From Ahaetulla prasina (taxonomy: Eukaryota; Chordata; Lepidosauria; Squamata; Colubridae): DNA of 64,000 bases. The position numbers and the translations under genes are program-made. This document shows positions 22,491 to 33,448 of this stretch, piece after piece (the stretch's first letter is position 1; the number at the start of each line of letters is the position of its first letter). Where the stretch lies: the NCBI RefSeq assembly GCF_028640845.1, contig NC_080540.1:93632061-93696060 (forward strand). Reading direction: 5' to 3'. Below the pieces are notes generated by a model. The model was given only the letters and a program-made list of their open reading frames with translations, did not search any database and had not been told where the DNA came from.

Positions 22491-23383
22491 ATAAATCTTA
22501 TTTTAAACAATATTTTATCAGAGAAGGTGGATTCTAAACATCTTTAGCTACAGATAAATACTGATGTTTGATAGTGTATAACATGAAGTTATCTTAATTT
22601 GATCACATTAACAATAGTCAAGGTTTTCTTGCTATATCAAGCAGTTATCCATGAATAATAGAAAAGTAATCCTATCGGAAACTGGATATTGGCATTCTCA
22701 GTTTAACAAATTCTGAAACTATTATTGACAGAAGTTGAAAACATGAGGTGTCACTGGGCAAATATTTACTAAAGCAATTCCCGTGAAACTTACTGATAAT
22801 AAAATAAACCTTGGAGGAGGAGAGGAAAATCAGGATAAGTTCAGCCAGGTTTCATATTAATATGCATTAGTTGATAAGTCAACAGTAAATATTAACAACA
22901 TTTCCATGGTAGCTATCTTTGCTACCATGAAGTGAATCCAATTACGAAGTGGTTAGCAGCATTACTTTTGCAGTAGGGATGAGAAATGAATAGGAATTTC
23001 ATATGCCTTGCAATCTAGATAACAATAGTAAGATGTTTTTTCTCGTGATTCAGGTTACTGTTATTAGTTGTGATTTAAAAAATGCATACAAAATTAATAA
23101 CTAAGGTCAACTTAAAATGCATGGGGGAAAAAAAACCTTCCTAAGACTGAATCTGGCCATCTGTCTTGTATCTACCAACATTGGGTCCCATTGTCAGATA
23201 GGGAAAAATAAGTTTAAATAATAAATTACAAGTATGCTAATTAAAAGGATTCTAGTGTGGTATCATTCTATTATTTGCTACATGCCACTGCTGTTTTGTT
23301 ACATTTTCCTTCTGCTTGCAGATATTAGAAAACAAACCTAAGATTTTGTTTTTATTTTTATTTTTTTGTATGGAGTTATGGGC
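22491..23383. other. AT-rich unique sequence
   Basis: Nothing recognised. Confidence 0.5.
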
Positions 23384-23387
23384 CTTT

Positions 23388-23434
<47 letters not shown>

Positions 23435-24403
23435 TTTGATCATATTTATATACCGCCCTATCTCCCGAAGGACTCAGGGCGGTTTACAGGCACTTAAAAA
23501 ACACATAAATACAATATAAAAACAATTAAAAAACTTATTCTAAAAGCCCAATAATTAAAAATATAGAAATAAAACCCAATTTAAAACCCATAAATTAAAA
23601 TCTAACTCAGTCCTGCGCAATTAAATAAGTATGTTTTAAGCTCGCGGCGGAAGGTCCGAAGGTCCGGAAGCTGACGAAGTCCGGGGGGTAGTTCGTTCCA
23701 GAGGGTGGGAGCCCCCACAGAGAAGGCCCTTCCCCTGGGCATCGCCAGACGACATTGCCTCGCTGACGGCACCCTGAGGAGTCCCTCTCTATGAGAGCGC
23801 ACGGGTCGGTGAGAGGTATTCGGTAGCAGCAGGCGGTCCCGTAAATAACCCGGCCCTATGCCATGGAGCGCTTTAAAGGTGGTCACCAAAACCTTGAAGC
23901 GCACTCGGAAGGCCACAGGTAGCCAGTGCAGTCTGCGCAGGATAGGTGTTATGCGGGAGCCACGGGGGCTCCCTCTATCACCCGCGCAGCCGCATTCTGG
24001 ACTAACTGTAGCCTCCGGATGCCCTTCAAGGGGAGCCCCATGTAGAGAGCATTGCAGTAATCCAGGCGAGACGTCACGAGTGCGTGAGTGACCGTGCATA
24101 GGGCATCCCGGTCCAGAAAGGGGCGCAACTGGCGTACCAGGCGAACCTGGTAGAACGCTCTCCTGGAGACGGCCGTCAGATGATCTTCTAGAGACAGCCG
24201 TTCATCCAGGAGGACGCCTAAGTTGCGCACCCTCTCCATCGGGGCCAATGACTCGCCACCGATGGTCAGCCGCGGATTTAGCTGACTGTACCGGGATGCC
24301 GGCATCCACAGCCACTCTGTCTTGGAGGGATTGAGCTTGAGCCTGTTTCTCCCCATCCAGACCCGTACGGCCTCCAGACACCGGGACAGCACTTCGATAG
24401 CTT
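23384..24403 (-). mobile_element. L3-clade LINE, copy C, 5'-truncated
   Basis: On the minus strand this is the last kilobase of the L3 element. It starts in the RT after the catalytic motif ([20 protein letters not shown]) and ends with the GC hairpin (about 23449-23490) and a long (TTTA)n tail at about 23388-23438 as read on the plus strand. Sequence is very close to copies A and D. Confidence 0.93.
23602..24402 (-). pseudogene. L3 RT C-terminal region, copy C (one frameshift)
   Basis: Two overlapping frames together cover the region from [17 protein letters not shown] to ELKTYLFNCAGLS. The upstream frame (24410-23949) has [36 protein letters not shown] and VQNAAARVIEGAP; the downstream frame (24099-23602) has RLHWLPVAFRVRFKVLVTTF and SVGAPTLWNELPPGLRQL. 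They swap near 23960-24000. TGG is retained where copy B has TGA. Confidence 0.88.
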
Positions 24404-25705
24404 TTTGCATGGACCTTGTACCTTTCTTTAGGAATTTTAAAAGAGAAGTTTACTCATAGCATTTCTCTTTATAAAAGATAACTATTTTGATAAGGAGAAG
24501 CCAAATGGTATTGGAAGGGTTACCTTCCAAGGTTTTTTTTACTACATTTATTACGTTTATTAAATTTTTTATTAACACTGGCTCTGGAATCATTGTATAG
24601 AGTGAGTTAGTATGATTTGTTTGACTTCATTTAATGTAATTGGTATGCAGCTGTGACCCTACTTAGAGAAATCAGAATGATTTGAATTATACAAGCATTA
24701 CTGGATTAAAAATAATATATAAAATAATAAATTATTTTTGTTGAAGCAAGTCAGAAAATTCATCTATTGAACAATACAACTGCTCATGCCTTTCCTGAGC
24801 CAAATAGCCACCTTAATTTATCTTAACGTATCTAATACTATATTCTCTGCACTGGTGCCAGCATCTTTCAAGGCTTATATCAACAATTTTAATGTTAAGA
24901 TAATAACACTAATATCTTTTTGAGCTGAGCCTGGAAGGTATTAGGAAACAGGAAGATTGGCCTATTATCAGTTGCTTTGAAATGTGTCTGCTTTTCAAAA
25001 CTTTTCATCTTCTAATTGAAGAAGCTTGATATTCATCTCATGCTACATGCTGGAAATTTTAACTGAATTTTAATAGTTTGAATTAAGTGATTTTATAATT
25101 TAATACTAAAATTTGTTTGCCTCTACTGTCCAATTTGAGAGGTTGTTAAGACATATTAAATAAATAAATATATGAGAGATATATGCTTGACCACTGCACT
25201 ATAATTTTCTATCTAAAACCATAGCAGAAAAGCTGACATTATGTATATAAATAAAGACCTTAATTAATGTAGTTTCAAAACTTGCTTAATTATAGTTTAT
25301 GTCTTACCTCTCTACCCATATCACTTTTTCCATAATGAAAAGACAAGATATTGAATTCTCCAAGTTACAATACAATTTATTTTTATAGTCTTAGACCAGG
25401 AATTCTCCAAGTTGTCTTCCATCCGGGCAGAAATAATGTACAGCTCTACCTAGCCACCCCTAGCTAATTATACTTTATTTCAATTTAATATTAATATATA
25501 GTATGTTACTCAGTTTTTCTTTTGCAATTAACTGACTCAATAATTGGAGTCAATGTTGAATTTCTCTGTTTTGGTACAGTTCTTTACTTTAAATATTATG
25601 GGTTAATTTTTGCAACAAGACTTCTAAAGGACCGAGACTGGCTAAAACTGCTAATGCCCAGGGTCCCAGCATAATTTTATCAAGTGGGTAGAGATGAGTA
25701 GAGTT
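24404..25705. other. AT-rich unique sequence
   Basis: Nothing recognised. Confidence 0.5.
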
Positions 25706-25748
25706 AGCAATAGCAATAGACTTGTAGACCGCTTCATAGTGCTTTACA
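25706..25748 (-). repeat. 3' tip of a dispersed repeat ending in (GCTATT)n
   Basis: On the minus strand: TGTAAAGCACTATGAAGCGG then TCTACAAGTCTATTGCTATT. The same 3' terminus is seen on the plus strand at 29850-29937 and as a short piece near 18521. I know the word from squamate genomes but cannot name the family. Confidence 0.6.
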
Positions 25749-26091
25749 CTATAAACTGAGCTTTTGACTCAGTGGTACATGACAAACTTCTCCTAAAACT
25801 AAAATCCAACATCAACTCCAGACCCCTCCATAACTGGATAACAACGTTCCTGTCAAACAGACAACAAGTTGTCAAAATAGGCAGTGCCCTATCAAATCCC
25901 GCTCCTGTCAATAGCAGCATTCCCCAAGGTAGCATTCTGGGACCTACACTCTTCATATTATACATTAATGACCTCTGTGACCATATTATAAGTGATTATG
26001 TTCTCTTTGCTGATGAAGTTAAGCTATTTAACACTACCAACAATACGGCTACCCTCCAAAAAGACCTTGACTTTGTGTCGGAATGGTCAAA

Positions 26092-26428
26092 ACCCTCTGG
26101 AACGAACTTCCCCCCGGTTTGCGCCAACTATCTGACCTTCGGACCTTTTGCCGGGAATTAAAAACTTATTTATTCATCCAAGCGGGACTGGCTTGATTTT
26201 TAAATTTTCAAATTTTAAATTTTTTGTAATTTTATATGGGGTATTTTAGGTTGGGTCAATTGACGGTTTTAATTTGGCCATTATTGAATATGTATTTTAA
26301 TTGATATTTTAATTTTGTATATTTAATTGTTTTAACTTTGGCTGTACACCGCCCTGAGTCCTTCGGGAGAAGGGCGGTATAAAAATTTAAATAAATAAAT
26401 AAATAATAAATAAATAAAAATTTGGCAA
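26092..26428 (+). mobile_element. L3 3' end nested in the older LINE
   Basis: Codes for SGTNFPPVCANYLTFGPF in one frame and, in the L3 frame, for LWNELPPGLRQLSDLRTF, then a 3' UTR and the GC hairpin CCGCCCTGAGTCCTTCGGGA (about 26349-26368) with an (AAATA)n tail. It interrupts the host LINE coding region between WSK and the following block. Confidence 0.88.
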
Positions 26429-27301
26429 CTCCAAATCTCGACCAGCAAATGCTCTGTCTTACACATTGGAAAAAAGAATCATAACACTAAATACAAACTC
26501 GATGGACATTACCTTGTAGAATGACCCCCACCCCGTTAAAGACCTTGGAGTTTTCATATCAAATGATCTAAGTGCCAAAGCCCACTGCAACTACATTGCC
26601 AAAAAGACTTTAAGAGTTGTAAACTTAATCTTGTGTAGCTTCTTCTCCAGAAACATTACACTACTAATCAAAGCATATAAAACATTTGCTAGACCAATTC
26701 TTGAATACAGCTCGCCTGTCTGGAACCCATACCTCATTTCAGACATTAATACAATTGAGTGAGTCCAAAAATATTTTACAAGAAGAGTTCTCCATTCCTC
26801 TGAATACAATAAAATACCTTATACCACCAGACTAGAAATACTGGGTTTAGAAAATTTAGAACTCCGCCGCCTTCGATATGACCTGAGTTTAACTCATAGA
26901 ATCATCTATTACAATGTCCTTTGTGTCAAAGACTACTTCAGCTTCAATTACAACAATACACGAGCACACAATAGATTTAAGCTTAATGTTAACCACTCCA
27001 ATCTTGATTGCAGAAAATATGACTTCAGTAACAGAGTTGTTAATGCTTGGAATACACTACCAGACTCTGTGGTCTCTTCCCAAAATCCCCAAAGCTTCAA
27101 CCAAAAACTGTCTACTATTGACCTCACCCCATTCCTAAGAGGTCTGTAAGAGGCATGCATAAGAGCACAAGCGTGCCTACCATTCCTGTCCTAATGTTCC
27201 CTTTGATTGTATCCAATTTGTATAGTTTTTCTTTTTTATACTTATGCTTATATATATGCTTATATATTGTATAGTTATTTCATGCTTACGCTTACATATA
27301 C

Positions 27302-27465
27302 AGAACGACTTGCTGCAGAAGTTGTGAATGCTCCAACACTGGAAATTTTTAAGAAAATGTTGGATAACCATCTGTCTGAGATGGTGTAGGGTTTCCTGCC
27401 TGGGCAGGGGGTTGGACTAGAAGGCCTCCAAGATCCCTTCCAACTCTGTTGTTATATTATATTAT
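27302..27465 (+). mobile_element. CR1 3' end nested in the 3' UTR of the older LINE
   Basis: Reads GAAGTTGTGAATGCTCCAAC (VVNAPTLEIFKKMLDNHLSEMV), then GGGGGTTGGACTAGAAGGCC and a (TTATA)n tail. The LINE 3' UTR sequence continues on both sides, which gives the insertion order. Confidence 0.88.
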
Positions 27466-27506
27466 ATTATATACTATTGTGACAAATAAATAAATAAATA
27501 AAATAA

Positions 27507-28267
27507 AAATATGTATGGAGGGCATTTCCTGCCTCTCATGATCAGGAATTCCACATGTGTTCCAAAGCCAATTCACAACTCTGAGACTGAATCCAGAGTT
27601 CTCAAAAAGGCTGAAACCTTCCAACAGGAAAAAAAAAAATGCAGGGTAGTTTATTTGTTGCTTCACACTGAGCTGAACCCAAGAATGGGGAACAAACCTT
27701 TGTACATTTACAAAGAGAGATGAATAATGTTGCAATTGTGACACAGTAAATGGTAAAGGAGGTGCTGACTGGATGCCTGAGATGAAAGCACCCTACTGAT
27801 CAATTATAAAGATGTACTGTAAGGCAATTTCAAAGTGTGTCTTGCTCTGCCAGTCAAGCTGCAAATGTTACAGTATAACTCAGGCAGACTTGAATTAAAA
27901 GAAAACAAATGCACATAAACTACGTTAAAAGAATTCTTATAAAATTGTAGTACAATAAAAAGCTGTAATAAAATAATAGCATTGCCAAGTTTCCAAATTT
28001 ACTCTGTATCCTCCCCATCCAAAGAAATGAGTAATTCCTTGAAAAGGGATGCGTGTTTTGCATTTGGGATATATTAACTTTTAAATTGATGCAGTAGATC
28101 ACAACACCAGCATACTAAAATCACAAGAAAGCAACATGTATGAGATATGGGATATGAGATATGGTTTAACAGCAGAGACTGGTTAGGTAGCAATGATTTA
28201 TAAATAAATTAACTTTATTTTTAAAAAATCAGATTAAAAAGCTAACATCCACTTCTATCCTACTTGC
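27507..28267. other. AT-rich unique sequence
   Basis: Nothing recognised apart from a small tandem word (ATGAGATATGGGAT) near 28139-28165. Confidence 0.5.
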
Positions 28268-29372
28268 TTTTAACAGAATAATAGAGGACCTTGCAGGTCT
28301 TCTAGCACACATACCCCAGGAGACCCTACACCAGAGATGGCTAATCTTTTTGCCATTGCATGCCAGGAGGGGGGGCGGGGGGAGTCACACATGCACATAC
28401 TCACACCCATAAATCTATGTGCCCCCGTGCATGCGTATGCGACTCTCCCACTTCTCCCCCACGCTCCTGGCACGTGATGGCCTGGTAGGCCCATTTTTCT
28501 CTCACACCTGGCTCCAGAGCCTCTTTATGAGTCTGGGGAGGGCGAGAACAGCCTTCCACACTCCCTGAAGGCCCTCCGGAGGCGAGAAACGGCCCATTTC
28601 CCAACTTCTGGTTGGACAGGAAGTAACATTTTTTTGCTGTACCCAACTTCCAGAGACTCCTAGAGAAGCTTGGGAAACACGAAAACAGAAACGGGAAAAG
28701 TTGGGAAATGGGGCATTTTTGGCCTCCAGAGGGCCTGAGGGGGTGGGGAAGGTGTTTTCACCCTTTCCAGACTCATAGAGAAGCTCTGGAGCCAGGTGAG
28801 AGAGAAAAACGGGCCTTCCCAACCACCACCCTGGCCCTCCAGAGGCAGGAAACACCTTGTTTCCCTATTTCTGGTGGGCCCAAAAAGCCCAAAAATCAGC
28901 TGGCTGGTGCACGCATGTGCGCCGAAGCTTAACTTGCATGCCCACTGATATGGCGATGCATTTGCCATAGGTTTGCCACACGGCCCTACACCATTCCAGA
29001 CAAGTGGCTGTCCTGAATCTTCTTAAAAGCCTTCTGTGATGGAACACCTCTTGAGGTAAGTCGTTCCATTGATTAATTGTTCTAATTGACATGAAATTCT
29101 CCTTGGTTCTAGGTTGCTTCTCTCCTTGATTAGTTTCCATCAATTGTTTCTTGTCTTGCCTTCTGATGTTTTGAAAAATAGATTGACTCTCTCTTCTTTG
29201 CGGCACTCCCTCAAATATTGGAACACTGCTATCATGTCACCTCAGTCCTACTTTTCACTAGACTAGAGATACTCAATTCTTGCAACTGTTTTCCATGTGT
29301 TTTAATATCCAGCCCTTTAATCATCTTTGTTTCTCTTTTCTGTACTCTTTCCAGAGTCTCAACAACTTTTTA
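28268..29372 (-). mobile_element. CR1 LINE 3' end, split by a hAT element
   Basis: The CR1 3' signature is at 28272-28331 (GACCTTGCAGGTCTTCTAGC on the plus strand). The C-terminal coding part continues at 28992-29372, reading on the minus strand FMSIRTINQWNDLPQEV and upstream relics of the CR1 RT end. The two halves are contiguous once 28332-28991 is removed. More diverged than the CR1 at 3600-4095. Confidence 0.88.
28332..28983 (+). mobile_element. hAT-type element, 652 bp, inside CR1
   Basis: Perfect 8-bp flanks CCCTACAC at 28324-28331 and 28984-28991. Imperfect inverted termini: left CAGAGATGGCTAATC, right GGTTTGCCACACGG. The interior is GC-rich, with repeated CTTTCCAGACTCATAGAGAA-type and GAGCCAGGTGAGAGAGAAAA-type words on both strands, indicating an internally inverted arrangement. 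No transposase frame; non-autonomous. Confidence 0.9.
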
Positions 29373-29751
29373 TAAAGACTTTATATAATGCTTTTGTATA
29401 GCAACTTGCATTATCTGTGTAGAAATCCACACAAATGTAATCTACCTTTTGAAAGAGACACATTATTTTGCTATAAGCATTTTACTGATAATTTTCCAGA
29501 GCAACTCTCATTAACTGGCTTACACTATATAAGAAACCCTCATGGCAAGTACTGGAATAAAAATATACCAGACACATCTTTTACTATAAGAATGATTGTT
29601 CATTTTTGCATACTTTTTACTTACTTAATTTATATTTCAGTGCAAGCTAACACAATTCTCAGTAATATCTTACATTAGATGAGATACTTCTAGGACAAGT
29701 ATTAAAATGAAAACAAACCAAATAGAAACCGACATGATAATAAAAACCAAG
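29373..29751. other. AT-rich unique sequence
   Basis: Nothing recognised. Confidence 0.5.
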
Positions 29752-29937
29752 GTATACCAAGACGGAACAGAAGATGGCTAAGACTGGTCAAAGTTGACTT
29801 AGTCTCCCATCTTTCCAAGATCGGTCAAATGAGAACCTAGATTGTGGGAGCAATATGCTGATAGTGTAAACCACTTAGAGAGGACTGTCAAGTCATATGG
29901 AGCTGAATATAAGTCTAAATGCTATTGCTATTGCTAT
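29752..29937 (+). repeat. Dispersed squamate-type repeat with (GCTATT)n 3' tail
   Basis: Contains CATCTTTCCAAGATCGGTCA, CCTAGATTGTGGGAGCAATA, GTGTAAACCACTTAGAGAGG and ends AAGTCTAAATGCTATTGCTA. The 3' tip matches 25706-25748 (opposite strand). A complementary version of the GGACCCAGATTGTTGGGGGG segment lies at about 35555-35580. Probably a SINE or LINE 3' end; family not named. Confidence 0.6.
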
Positions 29938-32267
29938 CATATGTTGTGGTAAAATGGGTGGCAGGAAAGACTGCTGCATTTGCTCAATAAATTAAAGACA
30001 CTTATTAAATAAATTATTAAAAGCCTTTCATATTGTATATGATGCATACATGTTTTCACAGAAAAAAAACATAATTATCAAATCTGTTATATCCTAAAAT
30101 ATTCCTCCCACGTTAAATATGTTTTTAATATATTTAAGCCATGTTAAATATCTGTTTTAATGGAAACTATCTTGCAATGTTCTAAGAAATATAATTGTAT
30201 TTCTACCTACACCTTGATCAGAGAACTGCAAATCAGGTTGTTTTCAAAGTACCTTGGATATATTTGCCATTTTAAACTTATTAAAAATATTTTAAACCTA
30301 GTTGTTGTGATCCTTTTTTCATGCAAAACATGTGCTTTACTACTTCATTAAAGACCTGATTGAGAAGCCATGCATTTCTAAAGACTGCAAGGACCTCTAA
30401 ATCATAAAATACGCTACACTTCTAGAAGTCCATCTATGAATTCAGAGTATTATTTTATGATATTACTTTGCACCTGGATGTTCATTTACTCTGCATCTGA
30501 GAACCCACTCTTGAAATTAAATTGCTCATTCAGGGAACCCCTGTAATGTTTTGTTTGTCTTTTTTTGTTAACTTTTTGGCAAAATCAAATTAAACATGCC
30601 AAGCAAAAACAAACCCTTTCATATGACTAAGACTACCTCTTTTGGAACATTATTCTCCCTTTGTAAAAGAGCTCTGAAGTCAAACCTAGATTGTTTAAAT
30701 GAGTTATGTTTGCAACTGCAATAGGCAATAGGCTAATTTAAATACAGAAAAAAATAAAAATATCACATAGATGAAATTCAAAATATTATAAGTTAAAATT
30801 AAGAACATAAAATTTGATTATTGATAATTTAAATATTACACATACCTTTCCCATCAATACATTCGTATTGCTCTAGACAAGAAATGTTATTAAATGCATA
30901 TGGTATATGCATGGTCCTGCATCATTGTATGCATTTTCTTACTAGAGTTAGGATTCCTTTGTCTCCAAAATTCCATAAGCATTACAATTCAATCGAAAGA
31001 TAAATGAAATTGATACAGTGGCGCAAAAAGAGGCAGAGGTTCTTGTTCTCTATGCTATTTTTAATATAGTCACCATCACTTTTATAATGATGATGGCAAG
31101 GAACACAGTTCTTTCAATTTTCTTTTCTCAATTCTTTTGGAAGCATGCAAAAAAAGTGGGATTCTGTTCTCTCTTCTGAGAAGCAAATAACATGAGCAGA
31201 TGATCGCCACAGGAAACAGCATTTTTTGCTGACTAGCAAATAATCTCTATTTTGACACTAACCAACATGACTATGAAATATGTAAGCAGAAACAGCATAC
31301 CCTTGACAAATTTTCTAAGATATTTAATTTCACTATATGGAACAAAGAACTGTTCCTTTTATAACCACAGCTATATTTCCTGTAGAAAACAATATTTAGC
31401 TCTCTCAGTATGTTTCTTCTCATATTTTCTTATAGCTGGCAGAGGCTTTCTTTTTTCCGCTTTATTGCTGCTTAGCAGTCAGTTATTTCAAATATTTCCA
31501 TACTGCTTCCAAAAACCATAAAAACAAATTCCCCTCAAACTCTAGGATATGCATGGAACACCATATCTGCTGATTTTTTCTCTCTCTATTTTTGGATACA
31601 TTTCAACAAATAAATGAAAATTCCATATTCAAATTAATTGCCTGCCTTCCTTTATCCCTATTTTTGAATGGCCCACTCGCAATGTTCTTTGCACCTGCTG
31701 CGAGGAATGGAAAGAGTCCCTCATCCCCCTTTCTTGCTATTCTTGCATTGTGTCAGCTGTTTCCAAACTGCTGAATTAACATGTTGCAAACTTTAACCAC
31801 GTAACACAGTTTCCTAATTCTGCCAGGATGATCCACTGAAGCTGACTGACCTCTCTTTCTTTCATCTCAGTGGGGTAATAAAAAGCTGACATACGTAGAC
31901 TTCTTATGTTAGTTCCTTATAATTTTCAGCTTCTGGATTTCTACTGGGAAATCTTTTCTTCACTGGAAATATTACTCTCCTAGACATATTAACTGCAGAT
32001 AGTCCCTATCAGACCATGTATTAGATCTTGTTCTTACTTTTCAGCACCTCCCTTTCAATATATACTATACTTTTCATGTCCCAGTATTTTCATACTTTCC
32101 TCAGTATTTCTTCAAATTTTGCATTTTTACCAATGTTGCCAGACCCCTAAACTTATGAAAGGCTTTTAATTCTGTGGTGTTAAATACAGTGCTGCCAAAC
32201 CAAGTCTAGGAATGGCCTATTCACATTAGCCACCCTAAGTCTGCAGCTGTATTTTTAGAACTGCCCA
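29938..32267. other. AT-rich unique sequence
   Basis: About 2.3 kb without a recognisable repeat or gene, one of the longest such stretches in the window. Confidence 0.5.
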
Positions 32268-32757
32268 ACTGAAAATAGAATAGAATAGAATAGAATAGAA
32301 TAGAATAGAATAGAATAGAATTCTTTATTGGCCAAGTGTGATTGGACACACAAGGAATTTGTCTTGGTGCATATGGTCTCAGTGTACATAAAAGAAAATA
32401 TACCTTCATCAAGGTACAACACTTACAACACTTAATGATGGTCATAGGGTAAATTTAATACCTAATGATACAACACTTAATGATAATAACACTTAATAAG
32501 CAATCAGGAAACAATCAATATCAATATAAATCATAAGGATTACCAGCAACAAAGTTACAGTCATACAGTCATAAGTGGAAGGAGATGGGTAATGGGAACG
32601 ATGAGAAGATTAATAGTGCAGATTTATTCAATAGTTTGACTGTGTTGAGGGAATTATTTGTTTAACAGAGTGATGGCATTCGGGAAAAAACTGTTCTTGT
32701 GTCTAGTTGTTCTGGGGTGCAGTGCTCTATAGCATCGTTTTGAATAGGAAAGGGTAA
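32268..32757 (-). mobile_element. AATAG-tailed LINE 3' end (Snake1-type)
   Basis: On the plus strand it starts with a (GAATA)n array (about 32273-32321), then TTCTTTATTGGCCAAGTGTG and ATTGGACACACAAGGAATTT, and upstream coding remnants such as GGGAAAAAACTGTTCTTGTG. On the minus strand this is the C-terminal coding end, 3' UTR and pentanucleotide tail. The same end recurs at 44193-45230, 56619-56745 and 60219-60345. AATAG microsatellites seeded by LINE tails have been described in snakes. Confidence 0.88.
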
Positions 32758-32813
32758 CTTGACTGTAAGTTGGTTACCTTTTTGATTGTAAGGTAAGAAA
32801 CATATTTGCTACA

Positions 32814-32815
<2 letters not shown>

Positions 32816-32880
<65 letters not shown>

Positions 32881-32921
32881 GGAGGGAGGGAAGGAAGGAA
32901 GGAAGGAAGGAAAGAAAAATT
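32816..32921 (+). repeat. Compound microsatellite (GT)n(GA)n(GGAA)n
   Basis: About 34 bases of GT, then about 24 bases of GA, then GGAGGGAGGGAAGGAAGGAA. A second shorter TG run follows the retrocopy at 33405-33448. The two TG runs were probably one locus before the insertion. Confidence 0.95.
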
Positions 32922-33390
32922 ATATCTGTAGTAGACCACTACATATACCTTGGACAACAGATATCAATGAAAGGTGATACAAAAAAGCAACTTGAATGGT
33001 GGGTTAAATGTGGTTGGCATGCATTTGGCAAATTAAGCATAATTTTCAAGAAAAACCTCCTCCTATGTTGAAGATAAAGTGTGTGTTACCTTCTCTAACA
33101 TATGCCTGTGAAACATGGACACTAACCTCACAATCAATACAAAAGCCACGAGTGGTGCAAAGAGCCATAGAATGATATATGCTTGGCATTACAAGACAAG
33201 ACAGAAAGACCTGCACATGGATTAGAGAACAAACAAAAGTATACAATATTATCAAGAGAGTAAAAGAATTGAAATGGAAATGGGCAAGAAATGGGCATAG
33301 CAAGAAAAACTGATGGGAGGTGGACCAAGGCAGTCATAGAATGGATCCCCCTTGATAAAAAGCATCTACGAAAAAGACATTAAAAAAAAA
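32816..33390 (+). mobile_element. Retrocopy of a LINE RT fragment with poly(A) and target duplication
   Basis: After a microsatellite, 32940-33360 encodes, in shifting frames, YLGQQISMKGDTKKQLEWWV, FGKLSIIFKKN, and on to DGRWTKAVIEWIPLDKKHLR, a C-terminal RT region known from a widespread non-LTR family I cannot assign. It stops short of that family's end and runs into nine A bases (33382-33390). CATATTTGCTACAAG flanks it at 32801-32815 and 33391-33405. The truncated 3' end plus poly(A) suggests an L1-type machinery copied a partial transcript. Confidence 0.65.
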
Positions 33391-33448
33391 CATATTTGCT
33401 ACAAGTGCGTGTGTGTGTATGTGTGTCTGTGTGTAAGTGTGTGTAGAG

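Larger units (their letters stand above)
25749..27506 (+). mobile_element. Older CR1/L2-group LINE, 5'-truncated, with two nested insertions
   Basis: The RT part at 25749-26091 reads SIPQGSILGPTLFILYINDL and YVLFADEVKLFN (the FADD position reads FADE). After a nested L3 fragment it resumes near 26420 with KDLGVFISNDLSAKAHCNYI, LLIKAYKTFARPILEYSSPV, LEILGLENLELRRLRYDLSL and NRVVNAWNTLPDSVV, ending LTPFLRGL at about 27147. Its 3' UTR is split by a CR1 end and closes with TGTGACAAATAAATAAATAA near 27478-27505. A fragment of the same family ends the window at 63898-64000. Confidence 0.8.

Noticed and set aside
23316..23519. Frame with repeated FIYL
   Set aside because: Product of the (TTTA)n tail of L3 copy C.
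28401..28968. Overlapping open frames in the GC-rich block
   Set aside because: They overlap on both strands within a non-autonomous hAT element and show no transposase motifs.
32820..33071. Frame beginning with CVCVCV and ERERER
   Set aside because: The start is microsatellite; only the LINE-like part after about 32930 is meaningful and is annotated as a retrocopy.
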